From NCBI GenBank assembly GCA_003576685.1, contig QOZR01000008.1, positions 124,001-188,000 on the forward strand: a stretch of DNA of 64,000 bases, given 5' to 3'. Each line of letters begins with the position of its first letter. Within the stretch, counting starts at the first letter, position 1. This document shows, one piece after another, positions 36,533 through 44,774 of the stretch. Source of the stretch: Virgifigura deserti (GTDB lineage Bacteria > Pseudomonadota > Alphaproteobacteria > Dongiales > Dongiaceae). A program made the position numbers and the translations under genes. Below the pieces are notes generated by a model. It ran no database searches and was not told the origin of the DNA. It was given only the letters and a program-made list of their open reading frames with translations.

Positions 36533-38236
36533 GTGACTGTGAAGACGGTTCTCGAAAATCTGCGGGGCCTTGGAACTCGCCGACTGATCTTGCTGGGCGG
36601 GATCGGCGCGGCCGTCGTGGCGGCGATCGTGGCGATGTCGATCATGATGTCCCAGGCCAAGATGACCGTGCTCTATTCGGAGCTCAGCAACGCTGAAGTC
36701 ACCCGGATGGGGCGAGCGATTCAGGAGATGGGAATCGCCTTCGACGTCCAGCAGGACGGAACCGCCATTCTGGTCGCGCCGGAAGACGCGCCACGTGCTC
36801 GCATGGCGCTCGCCGAACGCGGGCTGCCGTCGAACGGCAAGTCGGGATACGAGCTCTTCGACGAGCAGGGCGCCCTCGGCCTGACGTCCTTCATGCAGCG
36901 GGTGACCAAGACTCGGGCGCTGGAGGGTGAACTCGCCCGCACGATCCAGACGATGGACAGCGTACGGGCGGCGCGCGTTCATATCGTGATGCCCGACCGC
37001 GAAGCGTTCAGCCGGACCGCGCCGACGCCGACCGCCTCGGTGATCATCCGGACCGCCGATCACCAGCAGCTGCCGCAGGAGAAGGCCACCGCGGTCCAGC
37101 GCCTTGTCGCCGCGTCGGTGCCCAACCTTGAGCCGTCCAATGTCACGGTGCTTGATACCGCCGGCAATATTCTGGCGGCCGAGGCGGACGGGTCGTCGCC
37201 GCTGCTCAGTCGGGTCAGCGACATCAAGGCCCAGACCGAGACCAGGATGATCGGGGCAGTCGAAGAACTGCTCACGCCCTATCTGGGTCTCGGCAACTTT
37301 CGCGTCATGGCGACGGCTGACATCGATAGGGATCGCGAGGTCGTCGCCGAGGAGATCTTCGACCCCGACAGCCAGATCGAGCGGTCGCGCCGCAATATGT
37401 CGGAGACCGACTCCTCGACGGATCGGAGCTTCGAGCCGCCCGTCACCGTGGAACAGAACCTGCCGGCCGAGGAAGTGGACAACGGGCCCGAAAGCCAGTC
37501 GAGCACCCAGTCCACGCGCACTGAGGAAACGATCAACTACGAACTCAGCACGATCCGGCGCGAACGTATCAGCGAAGGCGGTGACATCGAGCGGTTGAGC
37601 GTCGCCGTTCTGGTCAACGGCGTCGCGACGACCAATGAGGCCGGAGAGGCGGTGTATCGCCCCCGTACCGAGGAGGAGCTTGCGGTCATCGCCAACGTCG
37701 TGCGCACCGCGGTCGGTTTCGACGAGGATCGCGGCGATGTCGTGACGGTCGAGAATGTCGAATTCCTCAATGTTGGCAAGGACATCGAAGCTGTCGGTCC
37801 CCCGGGGGTGAGCGAGGTCGTGCTGCGCAACCTGGGAACGATCATCCAGTCCGCCGTGCTTCTGATCGTCGTGGGTCTCCTGGTCCTCTTCGGTCTGCGG
37901 CCGCTGCTCTCACGGCTTCTGGCCTCCGCGAAGGACAAGGCTCAGGCCGGTCCGCCGGCGCTGGCCGATCAGTCGGGCGGCGACCCGACGATGGCCGGAC
38001 TCCCGGGTGAAGGTCTGGGCGACGGTGACCTCCTCGAGACGGGCATGGATGGAACGCCGCGACTGGGCAAACGGTCCGACATGGATCAGTTCGTCGACAA
38101 CATGATCGAGTTGCGCGCGGTGGAGGGCAAGGTGCGCGAATCCTCCGTCGCGAAACTCGGCGAGATCGTCGAGGAGTATCCCGACGAGGCGGTCAGCATT
38201 CTGCGCGCATGGATCTATGAGGAGCGCGCGGCGTGA
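36533..38236 (+). CDS. fliF: flagellar MS-ring protein FliF
   Basis: MS-ring subunit, 567 aa, beginning at GTG (36533; another GTG two codons on). The first membrane helix (ILLGGIGAAVVAAIVAMSIMM) is at about residues 19-40 and the second (TIIQSAVLLIVVGLLVLFGL) at about 430-450. The ring-building motifs lie between, including ALEGELARTIQTMDSVRAARVHIVMP. The C-terminal tail that binds FliG ends in IVEEYPDEAVSILRAWIYEE. Overlaps fliH by 4 bp. Confidence 0.96.
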   Translation: MTVKTVLENLRGLGTRRLILLGGIGAAVVAAIVAMSIMMSQAKMTVLYSELSNAEVTRMGRAIQEMGIAFDVQQDGTAILVAPEDAPRARMALAERGLPSNGKSGYELFDEQGALGLTSFMQRVTKTRALEGELARTIQTMDSVRAARVHIVMPDREAFSRTAPTPTASVIIRTADHQQLPQEKATAVQRLVAASVPNLEPSNVTVLDTAGNILAAEADGSSPLLSRVSDIKAQTETRMIGAVEELLTPYLGLGNFRVMATADIDRDREVVAEEIFDPDSQIERSRRNMSETDSSTDRSFEPPVTVEQNLPAEEVDNGPESQSSTQSTRTEETINYELSTIRRERISEGGDIERLSVAVLVNGVATTNEAGEAVYRPRTEEELAVIANVVRTAVGFDEDRGDVVTVENVEFLNVGKDIEAVGPPGVSEVVLRNLGTIIQSAVLLIVVGLLVLFGLRPLLSRLLASAKDKAQAGPPALADQSGGDPTMAGLPGEGLGDGDLLETGMDGTPRLGKRSDMDQFVDNMIELRAVEGKVRESSVAKLGEIVEEYPDEAVSILRAWIYEERAA

Positions 38237-38949
38237 GGACCGAAACCTATCGATTCGATCGCATCTTCCATCCGGGGCCCGACGGGAACGATACCGAGGC
38301 TCCCCAGAGCGAGATGACGCAGGAGATGATCGAGGAGATCATCGGCGCGCGTGTCGAAGCCGCCGTCGAGAATGCGAGGAAGGAAGCCTATGCGGAAGCT
38401 CATGCCCTTGGCTACGAGGCGGGGCGTGCGAGCGCTTGGAGAGAGCATGAGGCCAATATCGCCAGCGAGATATCCTCGATCGGCAGCCAGATCGAAGCCG
38501 TCGCGAAGGATCTCGGCCGGATCGAGAAGGGCATACAGATGGAGGCCGCGAATACCGTGACCGTTCTCGTTCAGCGCTTGGCGCCGGAGCTCCTCAGCGC
38601 GAATGCCGGCTTGAAGATCGACTCGCTGGTTGCAGAGGCGATGGCGAAGGTGCGGGGCGGCGGACGCCTGATCATCAGGGTGTCGCCGGCCCATTACGCG
38701 CGCGTCAAGGCGGCGGTCGCGGACGCGCGCGATCACGACAACATGGAGACTGTGAGGGAGGTCGTCGTCGACGAAGCCCTCGCCAATGGCGCTATCGATA
38801 TTCAGTGGGACGGCGGTGGCGTGGGCTATGACCCCAAGGAGATCGAGGTTGAAGTCGGTCGGGCGGTCGACCGTGTGATGCAGACGCTGTCCCGCGCAAG
38901 CCCTGTGAGTATTTCCCAGAATGTTCAAGGTGTCGGTCATGGAGACTGA
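38233..38949 (+). CDS. fliH: flagellar export regulator FliH-like protein
   Basis: Protein of 238 aa starting at a GTG that overlaps the fliF stop. It has a long Glu/Ala-rich helical middle (EEIIGARVEAAVENARKEAYAEAHALGYEAGRASAW) and a C-terminal globular part typical of FliH/V-ATPase E subunits. It would bind FliI and dock it at the gate and C-ring. Sequence conservation of FliH is low, so the call rests mainly on position between fliF and fliN and on the coiled-coil pattern. Confidence 0.8.
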   Translation: MRTETYRFDRIFHPGPDGNDTEAPQSEMTQEMIEEIIGARVEAAVENARKEAYAEAHALGYEAGRASAWREHEANIASEISSIGSQIEAVAKDLGRIEKGIQMEAANTVTVLVQRLAPELLSANAGLKIDSLVAEAMAKVRGGGRLIIRVSPAHYARVKAAVADARDHDNMETVREVVVDEALANGAIDIQWDGGGVGYDPKEIEVEVGRAVDRVMQTLSRASPVSISQNVQGVGHGD

Positions 38950-38959
38950 GGAAGGTCGG

Positions 38960-39400
38960 ATGGTTGATTCGGAAGTTGGATCTGGCGAAGCGGCGGCGCC
39001 TGATTACGGAGCCGTGAAGACGCCCTCGCCCGAGCAGAAGCAGGCGAACTTCACCGGTCTTGGCTCGGCGCCAGGGGGCGCCGTTGGGGGCTCTGGCGCG
39101 TCGAGCGGCAAAGCAGGCAACGATGTGAGCTATGACCGCAACCTCGCGGTTATTCTCGGCGTGCCGGTGAAGATGCAGGTCGTGCTCGGGGCCGCTGCGA
39201 TGCCGGTGGCAAGCCTCTTGAAGCTTGGCCGCGGCAGCGTGGTCGAGCTCGATCAGAAGGTCGGGGAGCCCGTCGACATCATGGTGAACGACCGCATCGT
39301 CGCCCGCGGCGAGGTGGTCGTGGTCGAGGAGGAGCGTTTCGGCGTCACCCTGACGGAGATCGTAGCGAACGACCTGCCGACCGACGGGATCAAGCTGTAA
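38960..39400 (+). CDS. fliN: flagellar motor switch protein FliN
   Basis: C-ring protein, 146 aa from the ATG at 38960, which follows GAGGAAGG; in-frame ATGs at 38939 and 38921 overlap fliH. The N-terminal 60 residues are low-complexity Gly/Ser/Ala. The C-terminal SpoA-like domain (VPVKMQVVLGAAAMPVASLLKLGRGSVVELDQKVGEPVDIMVNDR) is complete. Its stop overlaps the fliM start by one base. Confidence 0.93.
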   Translation: MVDSEVGSGEAAAPDYGAVKTPSPEQKQANFTGLGSAPGGAVGGSGASSGKAGNDVSYDRNLAVILGVPVKMQVVLGAAAMPVASLLKLGRGSVVELDQKVGEPVDIMVNDRIVARGEVVVVEEERFGVTLTEIVANDLPTDGIKL

Positions 39401-40362
39401 TGACGCTCGACACCGTGATGGAACGTCCGGACGGCGAGACGCCGCCGCCCCGTAGGGACGTTCTGGCTCAGCTCACCAATTCGGCGGCGCTCACGCAAGA
39501 GCGCCTGCCGATGCTAAACGTGGTTATGGATCGGCTGGTCCGTCTCCTCACCACGAGCATCCGTCAACTGACCTCGCGAAACGTGCGCATTATGGTCGAG
39601 GCCCATGAAGTGAGGCGGTTCGGCGACGCGCTGGCGGATGTGGCGCCGCATTCGATGATCGCCGTGGTCAATTCGCGGGAATGGGACAACAAGTTCCTCA
39701 TCACCGCGGATGCCCCCATGGTCTATTCCTGCGTGGACATCCTGCTGGGCGGCAAGCAGCGGGGCGCGCGCCTGGAAGAGGAGCGGTCCTTCACGCCGAT
39801 CGAGCGCCGCCTCAGCGAGCGGCTGCTCCGCCTGGTCATGCAGAATCTGGAAAAGGCGTTCAGCCCGATCACCGAGGTCGAGTTCTCGCTCGAGCGGATG
39901 GAGACCAACGCGGAATTCGCCGCGATCTGTCGGGAAAGCAATGCCACCATTTCGGTCGCTCTACAGGTGAACTTCGAACGGGTGTCCGGCCGGATCACGA
40001 TCCTTCTCCCCTATGCGACGATCGAGCCGATTCGCAAGCTGCTGCTGCAGATGTTCATGGGCGAGAAGTTTGGCCGTGATCCGGTTTGGGAAACCCATCT
40101 CAAGGGTGAGATCAAGCGCACCGAGATGAAAGTCGTCGGCGTGCTGCACGAGAAGTTGATCCCGCTCAGCGAAGTATCGAAATGGCGGGTAGGAATGACC
40201 ATACCGTTGAACGCGACGACCAAGACACCCGCTCGCTTGGTTTGCAACAACAAGACTCTGCTTCGCGGCGAGGTTGGGCAATCCAACGGGAGCATTGCCA
40301 TCAAGGTTGATACCGTGGCTTCAGAGAAGCAGGAGTTTCTCAATGATCTTGTATCTAATTAA
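39400..40362 (+). CDS. fliM: flagellar motor switch protein FliM
   Basis: C-ring protein, 320 aa. The middle domain includes GDALADVAPHSMIAVVNSREWDNKFLI and the segment SCVDILLGG; the C-terminal SpoA-like domain contains GVLHEKLIPLSEVSKWRVGMTIPL. The N-terminal CheY-P binding segment (usually LSQxEIDALL) is not recognisable here, which is often the case in alphaproteobacteria. Overlaps the next gene by 20 bp. Confidence 0.92.
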   Translation: MTLDTVMERPDGETPPPRRDVLAQLTNSAALTQERLPMLNVVMDRLVRLLTTSIRQLTSRNVRIMVEAHEVRRFGDALADVAPHSMIAVVNSREWDNKFLITADAPMVYSCVDILLGGKQRGARLEEERSFTPIERRLSERLLRLVMQNLEKAFSPITEVEFSLERMETNAEFAAICRESNATISVALQVNFERVSGRITILLPYATIEPIRKLLLQMFMGEKFGRDPVWETHLKGEIKRTEMKVVGVLHEKLIPLSEVSKWRVGMTIPLNATTKTPARLVCNNKTLLRGEVGQSNGSIAIKVDTVASEKQEFLNDLVSN

Positions 40363-40942
40363 CCTTGCGCTCCTTCTGATGCTGATGGCGTCGACGACCT
40401 ACATGGTTCTGGTCAATCGTCGCCTCCGGGCGCTGAAGAACGGCCAAGACGAGATCGGCCCGACGATCAAGAGGTTTGCGAGGGCGACCGGTGACATGGC
40501 CGAGACGGTCACGCGCCTGAACACGGATGCGACGGCCGTCACGCAGAACCTGGAGAGGGCCATCGCGCGCGCCCAGAAGGTCCAGGGCGACATCAAGCAG
40601 ACTCTGGCCGACGCGAGTGCCGAGGCCCGGATTCTCGCGCGCGACAGGGTCCGGCTTGCCGCCGGCGATCCGCCGCGGGAGCGGCTCGCGCCGGACGCTC
40701 GGGAGAGAGGGCGCCGTTCGGAGGCAAGCAAGGATGCGATGCCGGATGCCGGCCCGCCGACCGGAAACGCGCCGGACGGGGCCGGCACGGAGCGCGGTCC
40801 CGCCACGACAAGGGAACTGTTCCCCACGAAGAAGCCCGACGGGCCAAAGAGCTGTCGTCCCTGGATGCCGCGGCGCGCAACGGACGAGGATGTGCGCGCC
40901 GACGCGATGCAGATGTTCTACGGCGAGCCGGAATCAGCCTAA
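40343..40942 (+). CDS. conserved membrane-anchored coiled-coil protein of flagellar operon (DUF6468-like)
   Basis: Protein of 199 aa from the ATG at 40343, inside the end of fliM. One N-terminal membrane helix (LYLINLALLLMLMASTTYMVLV), then a long amphipathic, Thr/Ala-rich helix to about residue 110. The C-terminal half is Pro/Gly/Arg-rich and probably disordered. I recall similar proteins beside fliM in alphaproteobacterial flagellar operons under the name DUF6468; that label is from memory. The topology (short anchor, cytoplasmic coiled coil) suggests a scaffold for the motor. Function not known to me. Confidence 0.65.
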   Translation: MILYLINLALLLMLMASTTYMVLVNRRLRALKNGQDEIGPTIKRFARATGDMAETVTRLNTDATAVTQNLERAIARAQKVQGDIKQTLADASAEARILARDRVRLAAGDPPRERLAPDARERGRRSEASKDAMPDAGPPTGNAPDGAGTERGPATTRELFPTKKPDGPKSCRPWMPRRATDEDVRADAMQMFYGEPESA

Positions 40943-40954
40943 GGGAGGCCGACG

Positions 40955-41623
40955 GTGTTCAGGATTCTGCCGATAACGCTCTTGGCGATGATGCTGGCGA
41001 TCCCCTTGCATTTCGATGTTCTCGTCAAAGAGAGCCCGGCTTTGGCGGGCGTGTCGTCTTCCTTGGGGTTCGGCGATCACCCACGCCCCTGGGCCGAGGA
41101 TCTGATCGACCGCGAAGGCGATCCGAAGAATGCCGATCCCGTGGTGGCTCCATTCGGACCTGACGCCGATAAGGCGCGGAGGCTCCTCCCCGACGCACCG
41201 AATTCAATGGCGGCGATGTCCGCTGCCGTGAGCCCGGAAGCGCCAATGGCGGTGTGCGCAACCGAACAGTCGTCCGAGGAGGGGCGCTTGTTTCGGCTGA
41301 TGGCGACGGAGCGTCGCGTCGAGGAGCAGATCGTCCGCCTGGCGGCGCTGAAGAGGGAGCTCGAGCAGCTGCTCCAGCGACAGTCGAAGATGGACGAGGC
41401 CAGCATTCAGCAGCTGGTCAAGATATACAGGAACATGAAGCCGGAGGAAGCAGCGCGGATTCTCGAGGATATGAACTCCGACATCGTGGTCGATATCATC
41501 GGCACGATGAAGGAGCGGGATGCGGCGCCGATCCTGGCCAGGCTCTCCGAAGCGACAGCACGCAAGGTGACCGGCGAGCTGGCTCTCCGTCGCAGCCTCA
41601 CCAAGTTGAAGAGCGCAGAATGA
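40955..41623 (+). CDS. MotE-like flagellar protein (MgtE N-domain)
   Basis: Protein of 222 aa starting at GTG. Hydrophobic N-terminus (MFRILPITLLAMMLAIPLHF) as signal or anchor, a linker, a coiled coil at about 115-150 (RRVEEQIVRLAALKRELEQLL). A C-terminal MgtE-N-like domain follows (YRNMKPEEAARILEDMNSDIVVDIIGTMKERDAAPILARL), which recalls FliG repeats. This is the layout of MotE, the MotC chaperone described in Sinorhizobium. No motC was recognised here. Its stop overlaps the next start. Confidence 0.75.
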   Translation: MFRILPITLLAMMLAIPLHFDVLVKESPALAGVSSSLGFGDHPRPWAEDLIDREGDPKNADPVVAPFGPDADKARRLLPDAPNSMAAMSAAVSPEAPMAVCATEQSSEEGRLFRLMATERRVEEQIVRLAALKRELEQLLQRQSKMDEASIQQLVKIYRNMKPEEAARILEDMNSDIVVDIIGTMKERDAAPILARLSEATARKVTGELALRRSLTKLKSAE

Positions 41624-42087
41624 TTCGAGGAATTGTCACGAACGTCGAGGCTTGGAACAGCAACCCGTCGGTCGTCCATAGGATAGAGCGGGCCCTCTTT
41701 CAGCTCTTCGAGGATCCGATGCAGGAGATCTTTTCGGTCGATCCCGTTTATCTGATCGGCGAGTTGCGCAACTCCTGGACGGACATCCTGACGGACTATG
41801 TGGCTGACAGCCTGAGCACGATCCCCGGCGCCAACAATTTCTGCTTCGAGGGAAAGGGAGGATTCCATCTCGCCTGGCGCTCGCCGCCGCAGGTGTTCCT
41901 TGAGTTCACCTACGAGGCGACGAACTATCGGGCGCTGTTCCTGCTGCATACGGATGGCTTCACGCAGTCCTGCCGCTTGAAGGAGTTCACCGTCGAGCCG
42001 GGTCACGCCTTCGAGGCGGCGGCTCAGAACTTCGTCGAGCGCCTCGAGGTCTATGACAACGCCAGGCGCAACCAGACGGCGTCGTGA
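41620..42087 (+). CDS. uncharacterised protein, last gene of the fliF operon
   Basis: 155 aa, start ATG overlapping the preceding stop by 4 bp, so tightly coupled to the flagellar operon. No signal peptide or membrane segment; mixed alpha/beta composition with clear aromatic positions (LRNSWTDILTDYVADSL; KGGFHLAWRSPPQVFLEF). I recognise no domain. Position argues for a role in motor or switch assembly; nothing more can be said. Confidence 0.6.
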   Translation: MIRGIVTNVEAWNSNPSVVHRIERALFQLFEDPMQEIFSVDPVYLIGELRNSWTDILTDYVADSLSTIPGANNFCFEGKGGFHLAWRSPPQVFLEFTYEATNYRALFLLHTDGFTQSCRLKEFTVEPGHAFEAAAQNFVERLEVYDNARRNQTAS

Positions 42088-42146
42088 CCGTTGCCGCACG
42101 GTTTACCTGCCGGGTGATATCCTCCCTCGGAACCACGAAAGCACAG

Positions 42147-42180
42147 AGGCACAGAGCGAAAATGGAATTCTCTGTGCCTT
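42147..42180 (+). terminator. hairpin repeat (AGGCACAGAG type), copy 1
   Basis: AGGCACAGAG (42147-42156) and CTCTGTGCCT (42170-42179) form a perfect 10-bp stem with a 13-base loop, ending in TT. It lies 60 bp after the fliF operon. A second copy lies at 53425-53456. Confidence 0.6.
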
Positions 42181-42197
42181 CTCGTAGAGGGCGCCCT

Positions 42198-42248
42198 CTA
42201 GAGACTGATTCGATCAGGTTGATCCAACCTGATCGAATCGTGCTCTAG
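42198..42248. repeat. dispersed palindromic repeat, copy 1
   Basis: Arms GATTCGATCAGGTTG (42207-42221) and CAACCTGATCGAATC (42225-42239) are perfectly complementary around three bases. They are flanked by CTAGAGAC on the left and GTGCTCTAG on the right. The stop codon of the regulator gene (42245-42247) is part of the right flank. Copy 2 is at 59684-59737. Confidence 0.75.
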
Positions 42249-43000
42249 GAGGCGCGCTGCAGCGTGGCGGCATCCTCCTCGGCAACGATGGCCAGCTTGA
42301 CTTCCGGCCGGTCGGCCTTCGGCGCTTCAAGCTTGTAGCCGCGGCCATACACCGTTTCGATGTACTCGGCGCCGCCGGTATAGGAGGCGAGCTTCTTGCG
42401 CAATTTGCAGATATAGACGTCGATCACCTTGTCGTAAGGCTGCGACGCCAGCATTCCATAGATCGTATCGTAGAGGGATTCCTTCGAAACCACCTTGCCG
42501 ACCCGCAAGGCCAGCTCGGTGAAGATCGAGTGCTCGCGATGGCTGAGCTTGATCCGCTGACCGTTCACCTCCGGGTCCCGGCCATCGAGGTAGGCGGTGA
42601 TCTGTCCGATCTGGACCTGGCCGGAGGAATGCCCGAAGCCCCGGCGGACCACCGCCTTGATGCGCGCCATGACTTCGACCGGGCTGATCGGCTTGATCAG
42701 CACGTCATCGGATCCGGCGCTCAGCATGCGTACGGACTCTTCGCTGTTCCGATGATCGAGCAATCCGATGATGGGAGCGGCACAGCCGCTCTGCCTGAAC
42801 GAGCGCACGAACTCGGATTGATTCTCGACCCCACCGACAAGAATTCCATGGCAGTTGTCGAACTCCATCGTCCCGTCCAAGACAGGATTGAGAGCGTCGG
42901 TCGTTGCGGCGATCTCGCACTTTATCTTGCTTCGGGCAAAAGCCGACTGTATCGATTCGGCAATTGTCTTGTTAGGTTCGAAAAGAACAATATGACTCAT
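42245..43000 (-). CDS. OmpR-family orphan regulator with CtrA-like DNA-binding domain and degenerate receiver
   Basis: 251 aa. The C-terminal winged helix (residues about 130-235: LSHREHSIFTELALRVGKVVSKESLYDTIYG ... DKVIDVYICKLRKKLA ... YIETVYGRGYKL) closely resembles that of CtrA. The N-terminal 115 residues have the receiver fold but not its chemistry. The acidic pocket reads FEPN, the phosphoacceptor position reads ILVGG, and the Thr/Ser position is not conserved; only the Lys of LIKPIS remains. It therefore probably acts without phosphorylation, like Rem/FtcR flagellar activators of Hyphomicrobiales, which it may represent. Divergent from flgI with 294 bp between. Confidence 0.78.
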   Translation of the reverse strand: MSHIVLFEPNKTIAESIQSAFARSKIKCEIAATTDALNPVLDGTMEFDNCHGILVGGVENQSEFVRSFRQSGCAAPIIGLLDHRNSEESVRMLSAGSDDVLIKPISPVEVMARIKAVVRRGFGHSSGQVQIGQITAYLDGRDPEVNGQRIKLSHREHSIFTELALRVGKVVSKESLYDTIYGMLASQPYDKVIDVYICKLRKKLASYTGGAEYIETVYGRGYKLEAPKADRPEVKLAIVAEEDAATLQRAS

Positions 43001-43235
43001 TTTGAATAGTTCCTCGATCCTGTTGCGATATTCCCTTGGGAAGATGCGCGAGCGCGTTGAGCTCGTGCCCGCAACTACACGTAGGAAATACGATGAATTA
43101 TTTTATGAGTGGTAAATCTATTGTTTTTTTTCTATTTCATTATATAGATAACGCCAAATTTACTATAAAACTTCAGCCAGATCCCCGGCACAAATCAAAG
43201 GTTTCCGTCGCCACGCCCCGACATTTCAACCGGAT

Positions 43236-43253
43236 TTAATCTTCCGTCGGTAA
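43236..43253 (+). promoter_or_regulatory. flagellar operon element (variant TTAATC) upstream of flgI
   Basis: TTAATC at 43236-43241, nine bases, TAA at 43251-43253, with TTCA seven bases before the TTAA. It ends 41 bp before the flgI start. Upstream of it, about 43090-43180 is strikingly AT-rich for this genome. Confidence 0.42.
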
Positions 43254-43294
43254 GGTTGGCCGGTCATAACAGCGGTCCCGAGCCCAAAGCACCC

Positions 43295-44419
43295 ATGAGA
43301 CAGACGCTTGCCACCCTCGTCCTGGCCGCCCTGGTCGGATGTGTGCTCGTCGCAGAGTCTTCTGCCTGGGCGTCGCCCAGCCGGATCAAGGACATCGTTC
43401 GTGTCGAGGGCGTGCGGAAAAACCAACTGGTCGGATATGGGCTGGTTATCGGCCTGAACGGAACGGGCGACCGGCTTCGGAACACGCCCTTTACGGAGCA
43501 AAGCCTGACCAGCATGCTTGAGCGCATGGGGGTCAATGTGCGCGATCAGGACCTCCGCACGAAGAATGTTGCCGCCGTCATGGTCACGGCCGCGCTGCCG
43601 CCGTTCGCGCAGCAAGGATCCCCCATCGATGTCACGGTCTCCGGATTGGGCGACGCGACGAGCCTGGCCGGCGGAACCCTTCTGGTTACGCCGCTCATGG
43701 GCGCCGATGGCGAGGTCTATGCGGTCGCCCAGGGCTCGATAGTCATTTTGGGCTATGGCGCGTCGGGAGACGCTGCAAGCGTCACGAAGGGCGTTCCGAC
43801 AACCGGCCGGATCGCCAACGGCGCGATCGTCGAGAAGGAAGTCGGTGTCGAGCTCGACGACATCCCCTTCGTCAGCCTGTCGCTGCGGAACCCGGATTTC
43901 ACCACCGCGATCCGGATCGCCGATGCGATCAATGACCATCTGAATCAGAACAATGCCGAAGCGCTCGACCTCAACAATGTGCAGGTCCGCATCCCCGAGA
44001 ACTATCGAGGGCGTGTGGCGCGCTTCATCTACGAGATCGAGAATCTGATGGTCACGCCGGACGCGGTGGCGAAGGTGGTCATCGACGAGAAGTCCGGCAC
44101 CATCGTGATCGGCAATGAAGTGCGCGTCAGCAAGGTGGCGATCACCCAGGGGAATCTCACGGTCCAGATCACCGAGACCCCCCAGGTGTCGCAGCCGTCC
44201 CCCTTCTCGGAGACGGGCGAGACGGTGGTCGTGCCGCGCACGAATATCCAGGTCGACGAGGAAGAGGGGAACGGCTTCGCGGTCCTGGAGGACTACACGA
44301 CCCTCGAAGCGCTCGTCGCCGGCTTGAATCGCCTCGGCATGACGCCGCGGGACATCATCGCGATCCTGCAGGCGATCAAGGTTGCCGGAGCGCTGCAGGC
44401 CGAGATCGAAGTAATCTAG
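43295..44419 (+). CDS. flgI: flagellar P-ring protein FlgI
   Basis: Periplasmic P-ring protein, 374 aa from the ATG at 43295; no good ribosome site, and the frame is open to a TTG at 43256. Signal peptide core TLATLVLAALVGCVLVAESSAWA. Family signature SRIKDIVRVEGVRKNQLVGYGLVIGLNGTGD follows directly. Forms the bushing around the rod in the peptidoglycan layer. Heads an operon with the rod-binding and FlgN-like genes. Confidence 0.95.
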   Translation: MRQTLATLVLAALVGCVLVAESSAWASPSRIKDIVRVEGVRKNQLVGYGLVIGLNGTGDRLRNTPFTEQSLTSMLERMGVNVRDQDLRTKNVAAVMVTAALPPFAQQGSPIDVTVSGLGDATSLAGGTLLVTPLMGADGEVYAVAQGSIVILGYGASGDAASVTKGVPTTGRIANGAIVEKEVGVELDDIPFVSLSLRNPDFTTAIRIADAINDHLNQNNAEALDLNNVQVRIPENYRGRVARFIYEIENLMVTPDAVAKVVIDEKSGTIVIGNEVRVSKVAITQGNLTVQITETPQVSQPSPFSETGETVVVPRTNIQVDEEEGNGFAVLEDYTTLEALVAGLNRLGMTPRDIIAILQAIKVAGALQAEIEVI

Positions 44420-44432
44420 GAGGGCGGGGTCG

Positions 44433-44774
44433 ATGGACGTGAGCCAAGTTTCACAGGCAATGGCGCTGCGGGCCGATGCCGTCACGCGTGACATTGAGCG
44501 GACCGCTCAGAACATCGACAAGTCGAGCGATAGCTGGAAGGCGGCGCAGGAGTTCGAGTCGCTCGTTCTGTCCCAGATGTTCGAGTTCATGTTCGCCGGC
44601 GTCAAGACGGACGGGATGTTCGGCGGCGGGAATGCGGAAAAGATGTACCGGAGCTTTCTCCTGCAAGGTTATGCCGACAGCGTAGCCGAGAACGGCTCCA
44701 TCGGCATTGCCGAGCGCGTATATGGAGACATCATGAACTACTATGGGCGTGCGGAGGGCAGCGGCGATGAATGA
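44433..44774 (+). CDS. flgJ: rod-binding protein (FlgJ N-terminal domain only)
   Basis: 113 aa matching the N-terminal rod-binding part of FlgJ: AAQEFESLVLSQMFEFMFAG, then KMYRSFLLQGYADSVAENGSIGIAERV. The C-terminal muramidase domain of enterobacterial FlgJ is absent, as is common in alphaproteobacteria. The separate SLT enzyme at 19128-19970 may supply that activity. Overlaps the next gene by 8 bp. Confidence 0.88.
   Translation: MDVSQVSQAMALRADAVTRDIERTAQNIDKSSDSWKAAQEFESLVLSQMFEFMFAGVKTDGMFGGGNAEKMYRSFLLQGYADSVAENGSIGIAERVYGDIMNYYGRAEGSGDE

Noticed and set aside
36519..36535. Eighth copy of the TTAAAC element between fliL and fliF
   Set aside because: On the minus strand TTAAAC is present but nine bases on it reads ATC, and the upstream half-site is missing; on the plus strand it is TTAAAA followed by ACT. 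Too weak to list, although a promoter for both operons must be nearby.
43036..43239. Possible 67-aa gene in the AT-rich gap before flgI
   Set aside because: No ribosome site, no recognisable sequence, and it overlaps the flgI promoter element.
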